This document shows, piece after piece, positions 1 to 6,837 of a stretch of 26,455 bases of DNA (the first letter of the stretch is position 1; the number at the start of each line of letters is the position of its first letter). The DNA is from JACZWZ01 sp036478235. Its GTDB lineage: Bacteria > Actinomycetota > Acidimicrobiia > Spongiisociales > UBA11373. Where the stretch lies: contig JAZGDZ010000044.1 in the NCBI GenBank assembly GCA_036478235.1, positions 1-26,455 of the forward strand, in the 5' to 3' direction. The notes beneath the pieces are model-generated. The model worked only from the letters and a program-made list of their open reading frames with translations, had not been told where the DNA came from and ran no database searches. Position numbers and translations under genes: made by a program.

Positions 1-2
1 CC

Positions 3-482
3 ACGACGACTACGACGATGCCGCCACTTCCTCCGTTCGAACCCACCGACGTCTCGTTCGCTATAGAGATAGACAAGTTCGTGGGTACAGGAACGTTCCT
101 GGCCTCCGGATCGGCAGTAGACGCCGGACTGATGTGCCCGCAGGGCACCCTGTTCGAAGCCTCATTTGAGCACACGTCGAGCAACCTCGGCGGAGACTGG
201 GAGTGGGAGTATCGCTTCAAGTGTGACGACGGCAGCGGGCGGTTCTCGATCGCCGTTATCGGCCTCGGCGAATGGACAGAGGGATTTCTCAGCGACTGGG
301 CCTACTCGGGGACCTGGACCTGGGTCGAAACGAAGGGCTCGGGCGCTTACGAGGGCATCTCGGGCGAAGGCGTCGAAGACGGTCTCTGCCTCCAGGTAGA
401 TCCGTGGGCGCCAGACCCGCCTCAGCGCCCAGCGACGGACTGCACCGGGGAATACACCGGCCAAATCACGCGGAGCGGCTAG
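3..482 (+). CDS. Secreted or lipid-anchored protein, C-terminal part (5' end outside window)
   Basis: The frame is open to the left edge and begins with five Thr codons before the first Met at 18, so this is the inside of a longer gene and not a start. A Thr-rich linker of this kind usually joins a signal peptide or lipobox to an exported domain; the lipoprotein at 8800-9357 in this window has the same design. The remaining ~155 residues are rich in Gly, Trp and aromatic residues with alternating hydrophobics, which suggests a beta-sandwich or small barrel. A Gly-rich stretch (GSGAYEGISGEG) resembles the repeat-like turn seen in allene-oxide-cyclase or dirigent-type barrels, but I cannot assign a family. 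Four Cys residues could form disulfides outside the cell. It could be cargo of the element whose scar lies at 613-665. Confidence 0.6.
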   Translation, partial: TTTTTMPPLPPFEPTDVSFAIEIDKFVGTGTFLASGSAVDAGLMCPQGTLFEASFEHTSSNLGGDWEWEYRFKCDDGSGRFSIAVIGLGEWTEGFLSDWAYSGTWTWVETKGSGAYEGISGEGVEDGLCLQVDPWAPDPPQRPATDCTGEYTGQITRSG

Positions 483-612
483 ATCCGGGCACCTCAGCGG
501 GCACCTCGACGACCTGAGGCCCGCCCTTGGAAGTTGCACGGAGTGTCCTCACTCCGTCATGACGTGCCTGGAGATGCATCGACGACGCCACGTCGGTGCT
601 CGGTGTTCGAGG

Positions 613-665
613 TTGAGGGCCTGGTGGGCGACAAGCCCGTGGAGGTTCGAGTCCTCTCCCCCTTA
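613..665 (+). other. 3' half of a tRNA-Leu(GAG), probable attachment-site scar
   Basis: The segment reads as a class II tRNA from the anticodon loop onward: TT-GAG-GG loop, 3' anticodon strand CCTGG, a long variable arm GGGC-gacaa-GCCC, a T-arm GGAGG-TTCGAGT-CCTCT, then CCCCCTT and discriminator A. The upstream bases do not give the partner strand CCAGG, a D-arm or a 5' acceptor strand AAGGGGG, so the gene is not functional here. Similarity that starts at the anticodon loop and runs to the 3' end is what integrase-mediated insertion into a tRNA leaves at the distal end of an element. By that logic the element and the restored tRNA would lie to the left, outside the window. The rest of 483-841 shows no gene I can support. 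Confidence 0.7.
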
Positions 666-841
666 CGGATAAGAAACAGACCCCCATGGCCTGAGCCGCC
701 ACCCAGGGTCGGTCTTTTCGACCGTCGGCTCACCGACACCGCAGAAACCCGACCCTCCAGCGAGAAGAATCTCCCCGAGGGTTACCCCCCTGTGGATGTT
801 GGGAGTTTCGTTTCTCTATCGAGTCGAGGTGCTGAGAAGGC

Positions 842-907
842 TCCCACCCTGTTCAATCTGGCTTCGCTTTATCAAGTACACGGCCCCTTTCGGGGCCGTG
901 TGGGGGT
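842..907 (-). repeat. Left terminal inverted repeat of the Rep module
   Basis: Read on the minus strand, this stretch matches 3834-3894 read on the plus strand. The core (849-882 against 3855-3888) is identical at 32 of 34 positions; shared blocks include cgtgtacttga and aaagcgaagccagattg. Both copies also carry a hairpin on the inner side and the bases gtggga at the outer end, after which similarity stops. The two copies face away from each other at the ends of the module. Confidence 0.8.
878..901. terminator. Perfect 10-bp hairpin downstream of rep
   Basis: ACACGGCCCC and GGGGCCGTGT pair without mismatch around a TTTC loop. It lies 133 bases after the rep stop codon. Neither strand has a clear T-tract, so termination is plausible but not certain. 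The equivalent hairpin in the right repeat (3839-3859) has a 9-bp stem with one G-T pair. A role as replication origin or end recognition structure for the Rep protein is an alternative. Confidence 0.5.
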
Positions 908-1034
908 GGCGGCAGCGAGTTTGGGGCGCTGGATGGATGTTCTGATGGCCTCTGGTGACCATTCGCGTCTAATGGTCCGAGTTCGAGGGGGTACGGGCGC
1001 GTGTCAGCGGCCCGGGAGCCTAGGGCGAAACGGC

Positions 1035-2420
1035 TCAGGCGACTTTGGTTGTGGGTGGCGCGTTGGGTGCGGCCGAGCTGGCTGCGGGGCGGGGTGTTCC
1101 GATCCAGATCCAGGGCCCTGGTGGGGCTCGGTCAGGGTTGTGGCGTTGCTGCCATTGGTGGCGGCGGTGTCGTAGGACTGTGAATCCGAGTTGGCAGGGT
1201 TTGCCGGCTTTGTTGACGACGGGTAGGAAGGTGCCGGGGCGGGTGCGGCTCTCGCGGTGCTCGATCGCCCAGTTGTGGGATTTGGAGAAGCGGTGAGCCC
1301 GCAGACCGAGGTTGCGGGTGTACCGGTCGATACGGTCGCGACCTTCCCACAGGCATGTGGGACCGACGATTGGTTGGCGGCGGCTGCATGTCAGCATGCC
1401 GGTGAAGCGGTCTTCGAGCAGGATGCCGTTGCAGTCCTCCTCGGGGCATGGACCGCCGGGTCGGATGTTGGCGAGGCTGGCGGCGACGTCTCGGGCGGCC
1501 CATTGGAGCCTGGTCAGGTGCGTGGAGGCATGCTGGTTGTCTGAAGCAGCAGCGAGTAGCCCGCCGCCGCTGGTTTTGGTGAGGTACTTGGCCAGGTAGC
1601 TGGTGGTCCTGCCGACGTTGATCGACCCGTCGGGTTCGCCTTTGATGGTGAGCTGTTGGACATCGAGGATCTCTCCCCAGCCTTGGCGGCCGGCGCGAAG
1701 CGAAGCATTGACCGCCGCAACGAGCTCGGCGACCTGCTGGTGGGTGAGGGCAGCGTTGATGAGGATGTGGGCGTGGGGGACACCACGGCGGGACCACTCG
1801 AGCGCCTTGACGAATTTGATGTGGTCTCCGTGTCGACGCTGCAGATAGGTGGTGGTGCGATGCCACAGCCCAGAGTCGCCGCTGAGCCGCCAGTTCCACA
1901 GGGCGGCGGCCTCATAGTCGAAGGCGTCGAGGTGGACGGGGAGACCGGCGAGGGGATCTTCGGGTGGATGCCTGACCGCTGGGACCTTGCTCACCAGGGT
2001 GCCGGGCGGCCGGTTGGCTCTGGCCTCTTCGGTGCATGGCCCACACACCGCGCGGCTGGCCTCCCGACGTAGCCTGTTGCGGCTGACCGGCTTGTGGGAG
2101 CGCGCCAGTTCCCAATAACGGGGGTAGAAGCGATGGGTCTTGCGCCGCTCCTCAGGTGCGTCGGCCCGCCAGAGACCGGGTGGGGTGAGTGTGATAAGGC
2201 TGATCTGATCGCCGGCCTCGAGGTGTTGGATGATGCCGGAGCGGATGATCACCTTGGCATCCTCGAAGTACAGCCGAGCGTCGCCCGGACAGACGTCCAG
2301 GGTGGTGGCGCCACAGCGACCCGACCGGATCTCACCGGTTGCTGGACTCATAAACGGCTGCGGGCGCACACAGTCGAATCGACTGGGGCGGGCGGCCTCG
2401 GCCGCCTCAGACACAACCAT
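1035..2420 (-). CDS. RepSA-type HUH replication initiator
   Basis: The 461-residue product carries the hallmarks of a rolling-circle initiator of the kind found on actinobacterial plasmids and integrative elements such as pSAM2. A HUH motif lies in GVPHAHIL (H216, H218), preceded by the family-typical FVKALEWSRRG. A tyrosine motif follows in SYLAKYLTK (Y275, Y279), one of which would make the covalent bond to the nicked strand. Cys pairs at 126-129 and in the C-terminal third (PCPEEDC, LTC) could bind zinc. Length is usual for the family. The ATG at 2420 lies 6 bases after the stop of the upstream 57-residue ORF, with no strong ribosome-binding site, so translation is probably coupled. The protein likely nicks the element's origin to start replication. 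Confidence 0.85.
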   Translation of the reverse strand: MVVSEAAEAARPSRFDCVRPQPFMSPATGEIRSGRCGATTLDVCPGDARLYFEDAKVIIRSGIIQHLEAGDQISLITLTPPGLWRADAPEERRKTHRFYPRYWELARSHKPVSRNRLRREASRAVCGPCTEEARANRPPGTLVSKVPAVRHPPEDPLAGLPVHLDAFDYEAAALWNWRLSGDSGLWHRTTTYLQRRHGDHIKFVKALEWSRRGVPHAHILINAALTHQQVAELVAAVNASLRAGRQGWGEILDVQQLTIKGEPDGSINVGRTTSYLAKYLTKTSGGGLLAAASDNQHASTHLTRLQWAARDVAASLANIRPGGPCPEEDCNGILLEDRFTGMLTCSRRQPIVGPTCLWEGRDRIDRYTRNLGLRAHRFSKSHNWAIEHRESRTRPGTFLPVVNKAGKPCQLGFTVLRHRRHQWQQRHNPDRAPPGPWIWIGTPRPAASSAAPNAPPTTKVA

Positions 2421-2426
2421 GACCGG

Positions 2427-2600
2427 CTACGCCGACCGAGGTTCGGCCCGCCCCTTGGCTTCCCAACTCTGGACGCCGTTGCCCTGCGGGTCGTCGGCGG
2501 ATGCTGTGGGCGACGAGGCCGGTTCGCTGAACAGCAGCCGCCACAGCGCCCGAGCCGCCGCCGGATCGATACGTTCTTCGAGACGAACAACGACCCTCAT
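2427..2600 (-). CDS. 57-residue protein between the regulator and rep
   Basis: This short frame starts MRVVVRLEER and ends RAEPRSA. Its ATG overlaps the TGA of the upstream regulator gene in an ATGA arrangement, and its stop lies 6 bases before the rep ATG, so it sits in the middle of a tightly coupled three-gene operon. The first ~30 residues (VVVRLEERIDPAAARALWRLLF) could form a strand and helix; the tail is polar and probably disordered. I recognise no family. Position suggests a copy-control or accessory replication role, which is inference only. Confidence 0.55.
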   Translation of the reverse strand: MRVVVRLEERIDPAAARALWRLLFSEPASSPTASADDPQGNGVQSWEAKGRAEPRSA

Positions 2601-2839
2601 CGGTCCGTCTCCGTCTTGATGGCCGCCAGAACCTGCTCGGCCCCGTCGGGGCCTAGCGCCACCCGCAAGGCGACATCAAGCCCTTCAGGAAGCGGCTGCA
2701 GGCCCCGTAGCGTCCGTGACAGCGACGACGCCGACACTCCCAGGGCGTGGGCCAGTTCGGCCTGGGAGACGCGATAGGACTCGAGGACCAGAGACGCCGG
2801 CGACCGGGGCCGGGTCTTACGAAGAAAAGAAGCGGGCAC
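2597..2839 (-). CDS. XRE/Cro-type DNA-binding regulator
   Basis: The 80-residue product is almost only a helix-turn-helix: residues ~21-50 read ESYRVSQAELAHALGVSASS followed by LSRTLRGLQ, matching the Cro/CI fold with the recognition helix near SASSLSRTL. The start is GTG at 2839, supported by AAGGAG 7 bases upstream. It is the first gene of the operon with the 57-residue ORF and rep. A 12-bp palindrome (2870-2881) and a hairpin over the ribosome-binding site lie just upstream, so it probably represses its own operon and hence replication. Confidence 0.75.
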   Translation of the reverse strand: MPASFLRKTRPRSPASLVLESYRVSQAELAHALGVSASSLSRTLRGLQPLPEGLDVALRVALGPDGAEQVLAAIKTETDR

Positions 2840-2846
2840 CGCCTAG

Positions 2847-2864
2847 CTCCTTCCACTGAAGGAG
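2847..2864 (-). promoter_or_regulatory. Hairpin covering the regulator's ribosome-binding site
   Basis: On the minus strand CTCCTT and AAGGAG pair perfectly around a 6-base loop, and AAGGAG is the only good Shine-Dalgarno sequence for the GTG at 2839. Folding would hide it, limiting translation of the regulator and, through coupling, of rep. Confidence 0.5.
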
Positions 2865-2869
2865 TTGAT

Positions 2870-2881
2870 GCGGTTAACCGC
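2870..2881. promoter_or_regulatory. Perfect 12-bp palindrome, likely operator
   Basis: GCGGTTAACCGC is fully self-complementary and lies between the divergent regulator operon and the plus-strand gene. Cro/CI-type proteins bind such dyads as dimers, so it is the best candidate site for the neighbouring regulator. Confidence 0.55.
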
Positions 2882-2966
2882 TTTCTAACCCCCGGCTTGG
2901 CCGACCCGGCCCGGGGGAGCCCACATGGGATCGGCGCAAATCACAGTAGTGGCATTCCGTCGGGTG

Positions 2967-2995
2967 TGCAACGGGTCCCACCCGACCGGTACGGT
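2967..2995 (+). promoter_or_regulatory. Promoter with leaderless -10 for the 266-residue gene
   Basis: TACGGT at 2990-2995 occupies -12 to -7 relative to the ATG at 3002, the position expected for leaderless actinobacterial genes. A weak -35 (TGCAAC, 2967-2972) lies 17 bases upstream. Confidence 0.55.
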
Positions 2996-3001
2996 TTCCA
3001 T

Positions 3002-3802
3002 ATGATCGAAGGGCACCAAGCCAGAAGGTCTGTGGCCCGGGTACTGGCCGGGGTGCACACCGCCGCCCAGGGCCGCCCCTACCCGTTCTGGCCGCTACCC
3101 ACCCAGCAGCGGCTTCAGGGTGCCGTCACCGAGCTCGGGTACCAGCTTGCCGATGCGCTCTTCCTGCGGTCATGGGTCCGCATCGACTGCGGCACCCTTA
3201 GGCAGCATCCCGTCGCTGTTCCCAAGGTGGTCGCCGCCCTCTGCGGCGGGCGGCTCCTTGTCACCCATACCGATCGCACCTCGAGGCTCCCCTACACGGG
3301 TCGCCGCCTCGACCGGTATCTGGTCACCGACCTCAGATTCCTCGCCTGGGAAGCTCGCCAAGGCGTCACCCGCCGCTGTCCCCAATGCGGAGGGCTCCAC
3401 CGGCTGAGAACGGGGTGGCTCGAGGAGCTCGGCACGCATCAGGTCTTCTCCGACCCGGTGGCTGAGGCGCCCTTACCAAAGGTGTACCCCGACGTTGAGG
3501 ACACCGCCTTCGCCGAGATCCTCGGCCCACTTCCACGAGGTCTAGCCGCCCTCGATGACCTCTTGGTGGGCATGCCCCCCAGCCGCGAAGCCCACTATCG
3601 GGAGACCTACGCTGACCACCCCGCAGTCCTCACCTACCAGGAGTTCATCAGCAGCCGCAAAGACCTCCTCATCCAAGACGACCCACGGCAACCAGCCGGC
3701 TACCGGCAGGCCTGGATCGCGTCCCCAGCACAACCCGCCGAACTACCCGCCACCGTCAGGGTGCGCGAACAGAAACCCGGCGCCGAACCACCATCCCAAT
3801 AG
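3002..3802 (+). CDS. Orphan 266-residue protein with one CxxC motif
   Basis: I do not recognise a family. The product is soluble and basic in its first half. One Cys pair sits in RRCPQCGGLHRLRTGW near residue 130, and His residues close by (GLH, GTH) could complete a zinc site. The C-terminal ~30 residues are rich in Pro, Ala and Gln and look disordered. The frame is open further upstream to 2747, but that part overlaps the regulator gene; the ATG at 3002 with its -10 box at the leaderless position is the better start. It is divergent from the rep operon inside the same inverted repeats and shares its regulatory region, so a role in the element's maintenance or in host interaction is likely but unproven. 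Confidence 0.65.
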   Translation: MIEGHQARRSVARVLAGVHTAAQGRPYPFWPLPTQQRLQGAVTELGYQLADALFLRSWVRIDCGTLRQHPVAVPKVVAALCGGRLLVTHTDRTSRLPYTGRRLDRYLVTDLRFLAWEARQGVTRRCPQCGGLHRLRTGWLEELGTHQVFSDPVAEAPLPKVYPDVEDTAFAEILGPLPRGLAALDDLLVGMPPSREAHYRETYADHPAVLTYQEFISSRKDLLIQDDPRQPAGYRQAWIASPAQPAELPATVRVREQKPGAEPPSQ

Positions 3803-3833
3803 CCATCCGCCCCAGATCCACTGCCCGGCAGGA

Positions 3834-3894
3834 ACCCAACACGGCCCGCAGGGTCGTGTACTTGAAAAAGCGAAGCCAGATTGCACAGGTGGGA
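3834..3894 (+). repeat. Right terminal inverted repeat of the Rep module
   Basis: This is the partner of 842-907 in opposite orientation. It contains a hairpin at 3839-3859 (ACACGGCCC / GGGTCGTGT around GCA, one G-T pair), then the conserved core 3855-3888 and gtggga. It begins about 30 bases after the stop of the 266-residue gene, just as the left copy follows rep, so its hairpin may also end transcription. Confidence 0.8.
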
Positions 3895-3909
3895 CCATCC
3901 CGCCCTACC

Positions 3910-4548
3910 GTGAGCGGAAGCGTGAGCTGGAATGACGCATTTCGATTCAGAGACTGCCCTTGGTGTGGCCTGCGTGACGCCGAGCTGAAGGTCGCCGCAG
4001 GACCCTTCGCGACCGATGCACCTGACAGGGGAAGCCGTACTTGGACCGCGCTGCGATGCCCGCGATGCGCCGGCGTTTCCCTGATCGAGACAAGAACCCA
4101 GTCCTCACCTCCGACAATCATCCAGGTTGTTCCATCTGAACGCCGCGTACCTGTCAAACATCTCCCTGACCAGGTCTCGGCCTATTACAGCGACGCTCTC
4201 CGAGCATTAGATGCCGGGATCCCCGACGCCGCAGCGGTGCAGCTCCGGCGGACCCTGGAGGCCGCCGCCGGGGTCTTTGACTCCGGCTCCGATGACGGAA
4301 GGCCGAGGCCGCTCGTCAAACTGGTGGAGCGGCTGATCGACGAAGGGCTTGTGACTCGCCCATTCGGCGACGTTCTGCACCACATCAGGCAGGTGGGCAA
4401 CGTCGGAGCCCATGCCACCGACGAGCGCCTGGACGCGGCAACGGTTGAACGCGCTCTTGCGTTCACAACCCAAGTTCTACGCAATCTCTTCGAAATCCCT
4501 TTTGAACTCGAAGCAATCGACGAGGCAGAAGATCCCGAGCCTGATTGA
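3910..4548 (+). CDS. Zinc-ribbon DUF4145 protein
   Basis: The N-terminus holds two Cys pairs (CPWCG and CPRCAG, about 35 residues apart) that form a likely zinc ribbon. The C-terminal ~120 residues match DUF4145: QLRRTLEAAAGVF, then LVKLVERLIDEGLV, then HHIRQVGNVGAHATDE, a helical domain often found in or beside restriction and other defence genes. The frame extends upstream to a GTG at 3856, but that codon lies inside the terminal inverted repeat, so I place the start at the GTG at 3910 (213 residues); GTG at 3922 is also possible. No strong ribosome-binding site helps the choice. It runs toward the ImmA operon. If the module inserted upstream, this gene may have lost its first promoter. Confidence 0.7.
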   Translation: MSGSVSWNDAFRFRDCPWCGLRDAELKVAAGPFATDAPDRGSRTWTALRCPRCAGVSLIETRTQSSPPTIIQVVPSERRVPVKHLPDQVSAYYSDALRALDAGIPDAAAVQLRRTLEAAAGVFDSGSDDGRPRPLVKLVERLIDEGLVTRPFGDVLHHIRQVGNVGAHATDERLDAATVERALAFTTQVLRNLFEIPFELEAIDEAEDPEPD

Positions 4549-4552
4549 GGCC

Positions 4553-4631
4553 GATTCTCGACTCGATACGGGACAGAAACTCCACCCCAAACACAAGATC
4601 GGGGTTGTCTGAGCTCAAGGAGTCGAGATTC
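4553..4631. other. Spacer between convergent genes with a split inverted repeat
   Basis: GATTCTCGACTC (4553-4564) and GAGTCGAGATTC (4620-4631) are complementary at 11 of 12 positions, with 55 bases between. It may be a weak bidirectional terminator or a protein-binding dyad. No gene is seen from 4549 to 4720. Confidence 0.3.
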
Positions 4632-4720
4632 GGGCGTCGAAACGTGCGCGAGAGCAATCCGAGGGCCGACCTGAAGCTCAGGTGTCAGTAGGCCTTCGTC
4701 TTGTCTTTTTGAGTACGTGA

Positions 4721-5518
4721 TCAGGGGCCGTGATGTCGACCGCATTTGCAGCCCGACTCGGCGAGAGCGGCCTCGGTGATTCGATGGGCCTGGGTGACTA
4801 GCAGAAGACAGAATCCCTTTCTCATCCCGACATGCGCCGTGATCGCAAGAGGCTCACCGTCGATCCGAATGTGCCCTTCTCGCCAGTGGTCCCCGTGCCT
4901 CAGGGCTGCAAGTTCGCGTTCGAGACATGTCCCAAGGACTGTTCTGCCAACGAGCTCGCGGGGCATGCCAGAACGACTCTCCAGCACCCATCCGACCTTT
5001 CCCATGCGGAAGCGGAGCAGGTAGCACGTGATTCCCTGGACTTCGGCTAGTCGAACCGCCATCGTCGACACGGAGATCTCTGCTCGACTGGCCCACAGGG
5101 TCAGACGGCTCAGATTGAGAGGCCTGTTGCAACGATCGACGACCCACTGGCGGGGCATCAGCACTGCGGCCGCTATCCGATCGCACAGGATCTCTTCGGC
5201 CTCGGGCGAGAGTGATCGGGTCCGCTTCATCTGCGTGTCGTTCGAGGGCGATGCGAGGGCGACGTGCGCAAGCTCGTGCGCGAGCGTGAAACGTTGGCGA
5301 GCGCGACCGCTTCGCCCTTCCCGGGGTGCGAGTTCTATCACGGGCCGACCCTCTTCCCTGATGACCCGGCCGTCTTCGAACATCTCTCGCTCGCGTATTC
5401 CGGCGACACCCAGAAGGTCGGCTACTGCCGTGAGGTCCGAGGGGACGTCCCATGAGGGGAGTTGGTCGAGGATCGATTGACCGATTCGCTCGCCAAGGCC
5501 GCTTGGGGTCTGTGTCAT
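4721..5518 (-). CDS. ImmA/IrrE-family metallopeptidase
   Basis: The 265-residue product has the zinc-protease motif of the ImmA/IrrE family (COG2856): FTLAHELAHVAL with H81, E82 and H85, and a downstream EEILCDRIAAAVLMP in which E109 is the probable third ligand. The family's known members cleave a partner repressor or regulator, as ImmA cleaves ImmR and IrrE/PprI cleaves DdrO. The C-terminal ~130 residues form an additional domain of unknown role and end in a Cys/His cluster (C257, C259, H262, H263) that could bind a metal. The ATG overlaps the stop of the upstream gene by 4 bases, so the two are made together. The likely partner is the HTH part of that upstream protein or the RHH regulator. 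Confidence 0.85.
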   Translation of the reverse strand: MTQTPSGLGERIGQSILDQLPSWDVPSDLTAVADLLGVAGIREREMFEDGRVIREEGRPVIELAPREGRSGRARQRFTLAHELAHVALASPSNDTQMKRTRSLSPEAEEILCDRIAAAVLMPRQWVVDRCNRPLNLSRLTLWASRAEISVSTMAVRLAEVQGITCYLLRFRMGKVGWVLESRSGMPRELVGRTVLGTCLERELAALRHGDHWREGHIRIDGEPLAITAHVGMRKGFCLLLVTQAHRITEAALAESGCKCGRHHGP

Positions 5519-6837
5519 AGCCGCTTCTTGAGTTCAATCCAGTCCATAGGATCGCGGAGCCGCTTGCGGCGCATCTTGATCCCGGATCCCCGGCCTGCCG
5601 TGGCTGATTGGAGAAGCTCGATTGTCTCGGCGAGATCCCAATCTTCAAGGTTCATGGCGTCGTCGAGAGCTGCAATCTCGTCAGGTCCCAGCCTCAGCGC
5701 TGGTGGTTCTCCGAAGATGCCGATGATGTCGTGTCCCAGAGCGGCGGAGATCCGGGCCACCTCGTCGAGTGATGCGTTGGCGAGGTGGTCTGGCGACGCG
5801 ACGATTTCTTGCTTCCTTGCGGCGGTCATGCCAGGAATGTCTGTCCCGCGCAGGGCTTCGGCCAGAGGACCGACGAAGCTTTCGAACTGATTGGCGCGGG
5901 CTTCTCGTTTGCGAGCATGCTCCGCCAGCTCGGGCATGATCTCGGTGACATGGTTGCCGAGGATCTCTCGGACTTCGGCAGCGTCCCCACACGGCAGTTC
6001 GACCAGTGAGCCGGTCGTGCCGGTCACGAGTCGCGACAGCCTCGTTCCTGGCTTCGATAGCACCACTACACGCGCACATACGAGATCTGCCCACGCGAGT
6101 TCTTTTCCTCCACCCCATGACGAGTGGTCGCCGACGACAACCATCAGGTCGCTGCTGATGACCTCGGCATAGTCGACCCGATGCACTTCGGCCGGGTCAA
6201 GGTCTGGTTCCCTGTTTGGATCAGTGTGACGCGCCGGCTCGTGAACCTGAATGCCATGATCCGTGAGGGTCCGGGCGATGGTGGCGCTGAGGGCAACAAC
6301 CTCCTGGTGGTCTTCTTCGCTGAGTGCTGTGAGCGCCGAGATGACATACGCTCGGATCTTGGCCGAAGCTACCGGCTGCCCGGGCTCCACGAAGCGCAGG
6401 GATAGTTGGCTTTCGGCTCCAGCGATGAATGTGTCGATCAAGTCCGCAGCCGACTGGGAATCGCCGCCTGCGCTTGTTAGCAGTTCCTCGATCAACGCGC
6501 CCATGCCTGCTGTGGAAAAGGAGATCGTGAGGCCGTTCAGCGTGGTGACCTCCAGCAGCAGCGCTGCCGCAAGAAGCTCGTTTGCTCTGGGGTCCGACAG
6601 AACCGGCTGGTCGAGGATCGCATGACACCCCGCGGCGGCGACAGTGGCGACGGCAATGCGCCCTTCGGAGGCAATGCGCCCTTTGGACTTGCCTTGAAGC
6701 GAGGCGGTATCGGCCATCTGTCGGATGGCCGCTTCTGCGGCGGATCCGTCGAACTTGAATTCGTGGCCAGCCCCTAGGGCGAGTGAAACCTGTTCGACAG
6801 CGAGGGTTGCGAGATGGACCACCGATGGGATGTTCAT
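5515..6837 (-). CDS. Nucleoside 2-deoxyribosyltransferase-fold protein with C-terminal partial XRE HTH
   Basis: The 440-residue product has three parts. Residues ~1-155 are an uncharacterised mainly helical region. Residues ~160-300 resemble the nucleoside 2-deoxyribosyltransferase/DRHyd superfamily: AYVISAL at 163-169, VDYAEVISSDLMVVVGDHSS from D222, then GGGKELAWAD with E246 at the place of the catalytic Glu, and VVVLSKPG. Enzymes of this fold cleave N-glycosidic bonds of nucleosides or nucleotides. Residues ~330-380 (SLDEVARISAALGHDIIGIFGEP) look like the last helices of an XRE HTH, the domain that usually precedes ImmA/IrrE proteins. Both gene ends overlap neighbours by 4 bases. I infer an effector that hydrolyses a nucleotide-type substrate, kept in check or activated by the protease encoded next. 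Confidence 0.7.
   Translation of the reverse strand: MNIPSVVHLATLAVEQVSLALGAGHEFKFDGSAAEAAIRQMADTASLQGKSKGRIASEGRIAVATVAAAGCHAILDQPVLSDPRANELLAAALLLEVTTLNGLTISFSTAGMGALIEELLTSAGGDSQSAADLIDTFIAGAESQLSLRFVEPGQPVASAKIRAYVISALTALSEEDHQEVVALSATIARTLTDHGIQVHEPARHTDPNREPDLDPAEVHRVDYAEVISSDLMVVVGDHSSWGGGKELAWADLVCARVVVLSKPGTRLSRLVTGTTGSLVELPCGDAAEVREILGNHVTEIMPELAEHARKREARANQFESFVGPLAEALRGTDIPGMTAARKQEIVASPDHLANASLDEVARISAALGHDIIGIFGEPPALRLGPDEIAALDDAMNLEDWDLAETIELLQSATAGRGSGIKMRRKRLRDPMDWIELKKRL

Larger units (their letters stand above)
842..3894. mobile_element. Inverted-repeat-bounded Rep/regulator module
   Basis: Matching inverted repeats of about 60 bp bound a HUH replication-initiator operon on the minus strand and one divergent plus-strand gene. 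No integrase, transposase or transfer gene is visible between the ends. It could be a captured rolling-circle plasmid, a fragment of an actinobacterial integrative element, or a transposon-like unit mobilised by its own HUH protein. The boundaries are inferred from where repeat similarity ends; I see no convincing target duplication. Confidence 0.6.

Noticed and set aside
557..739. Possible small minus-strand protein containing GERTRTSTGLSPTRP
   Set aside because: This peptide pattern is a known false call from translating the reverse strand of a tRNA; here it mirrors the tRNA-Leu fragment.
2747..3001. N-terminal extension of the 266-residue protein
   Set aside because: It overlaps the regulator gene and its operator, and reads as unrelated Arg/Gly-rich sequence; the start at 3002 has its own -10 box.
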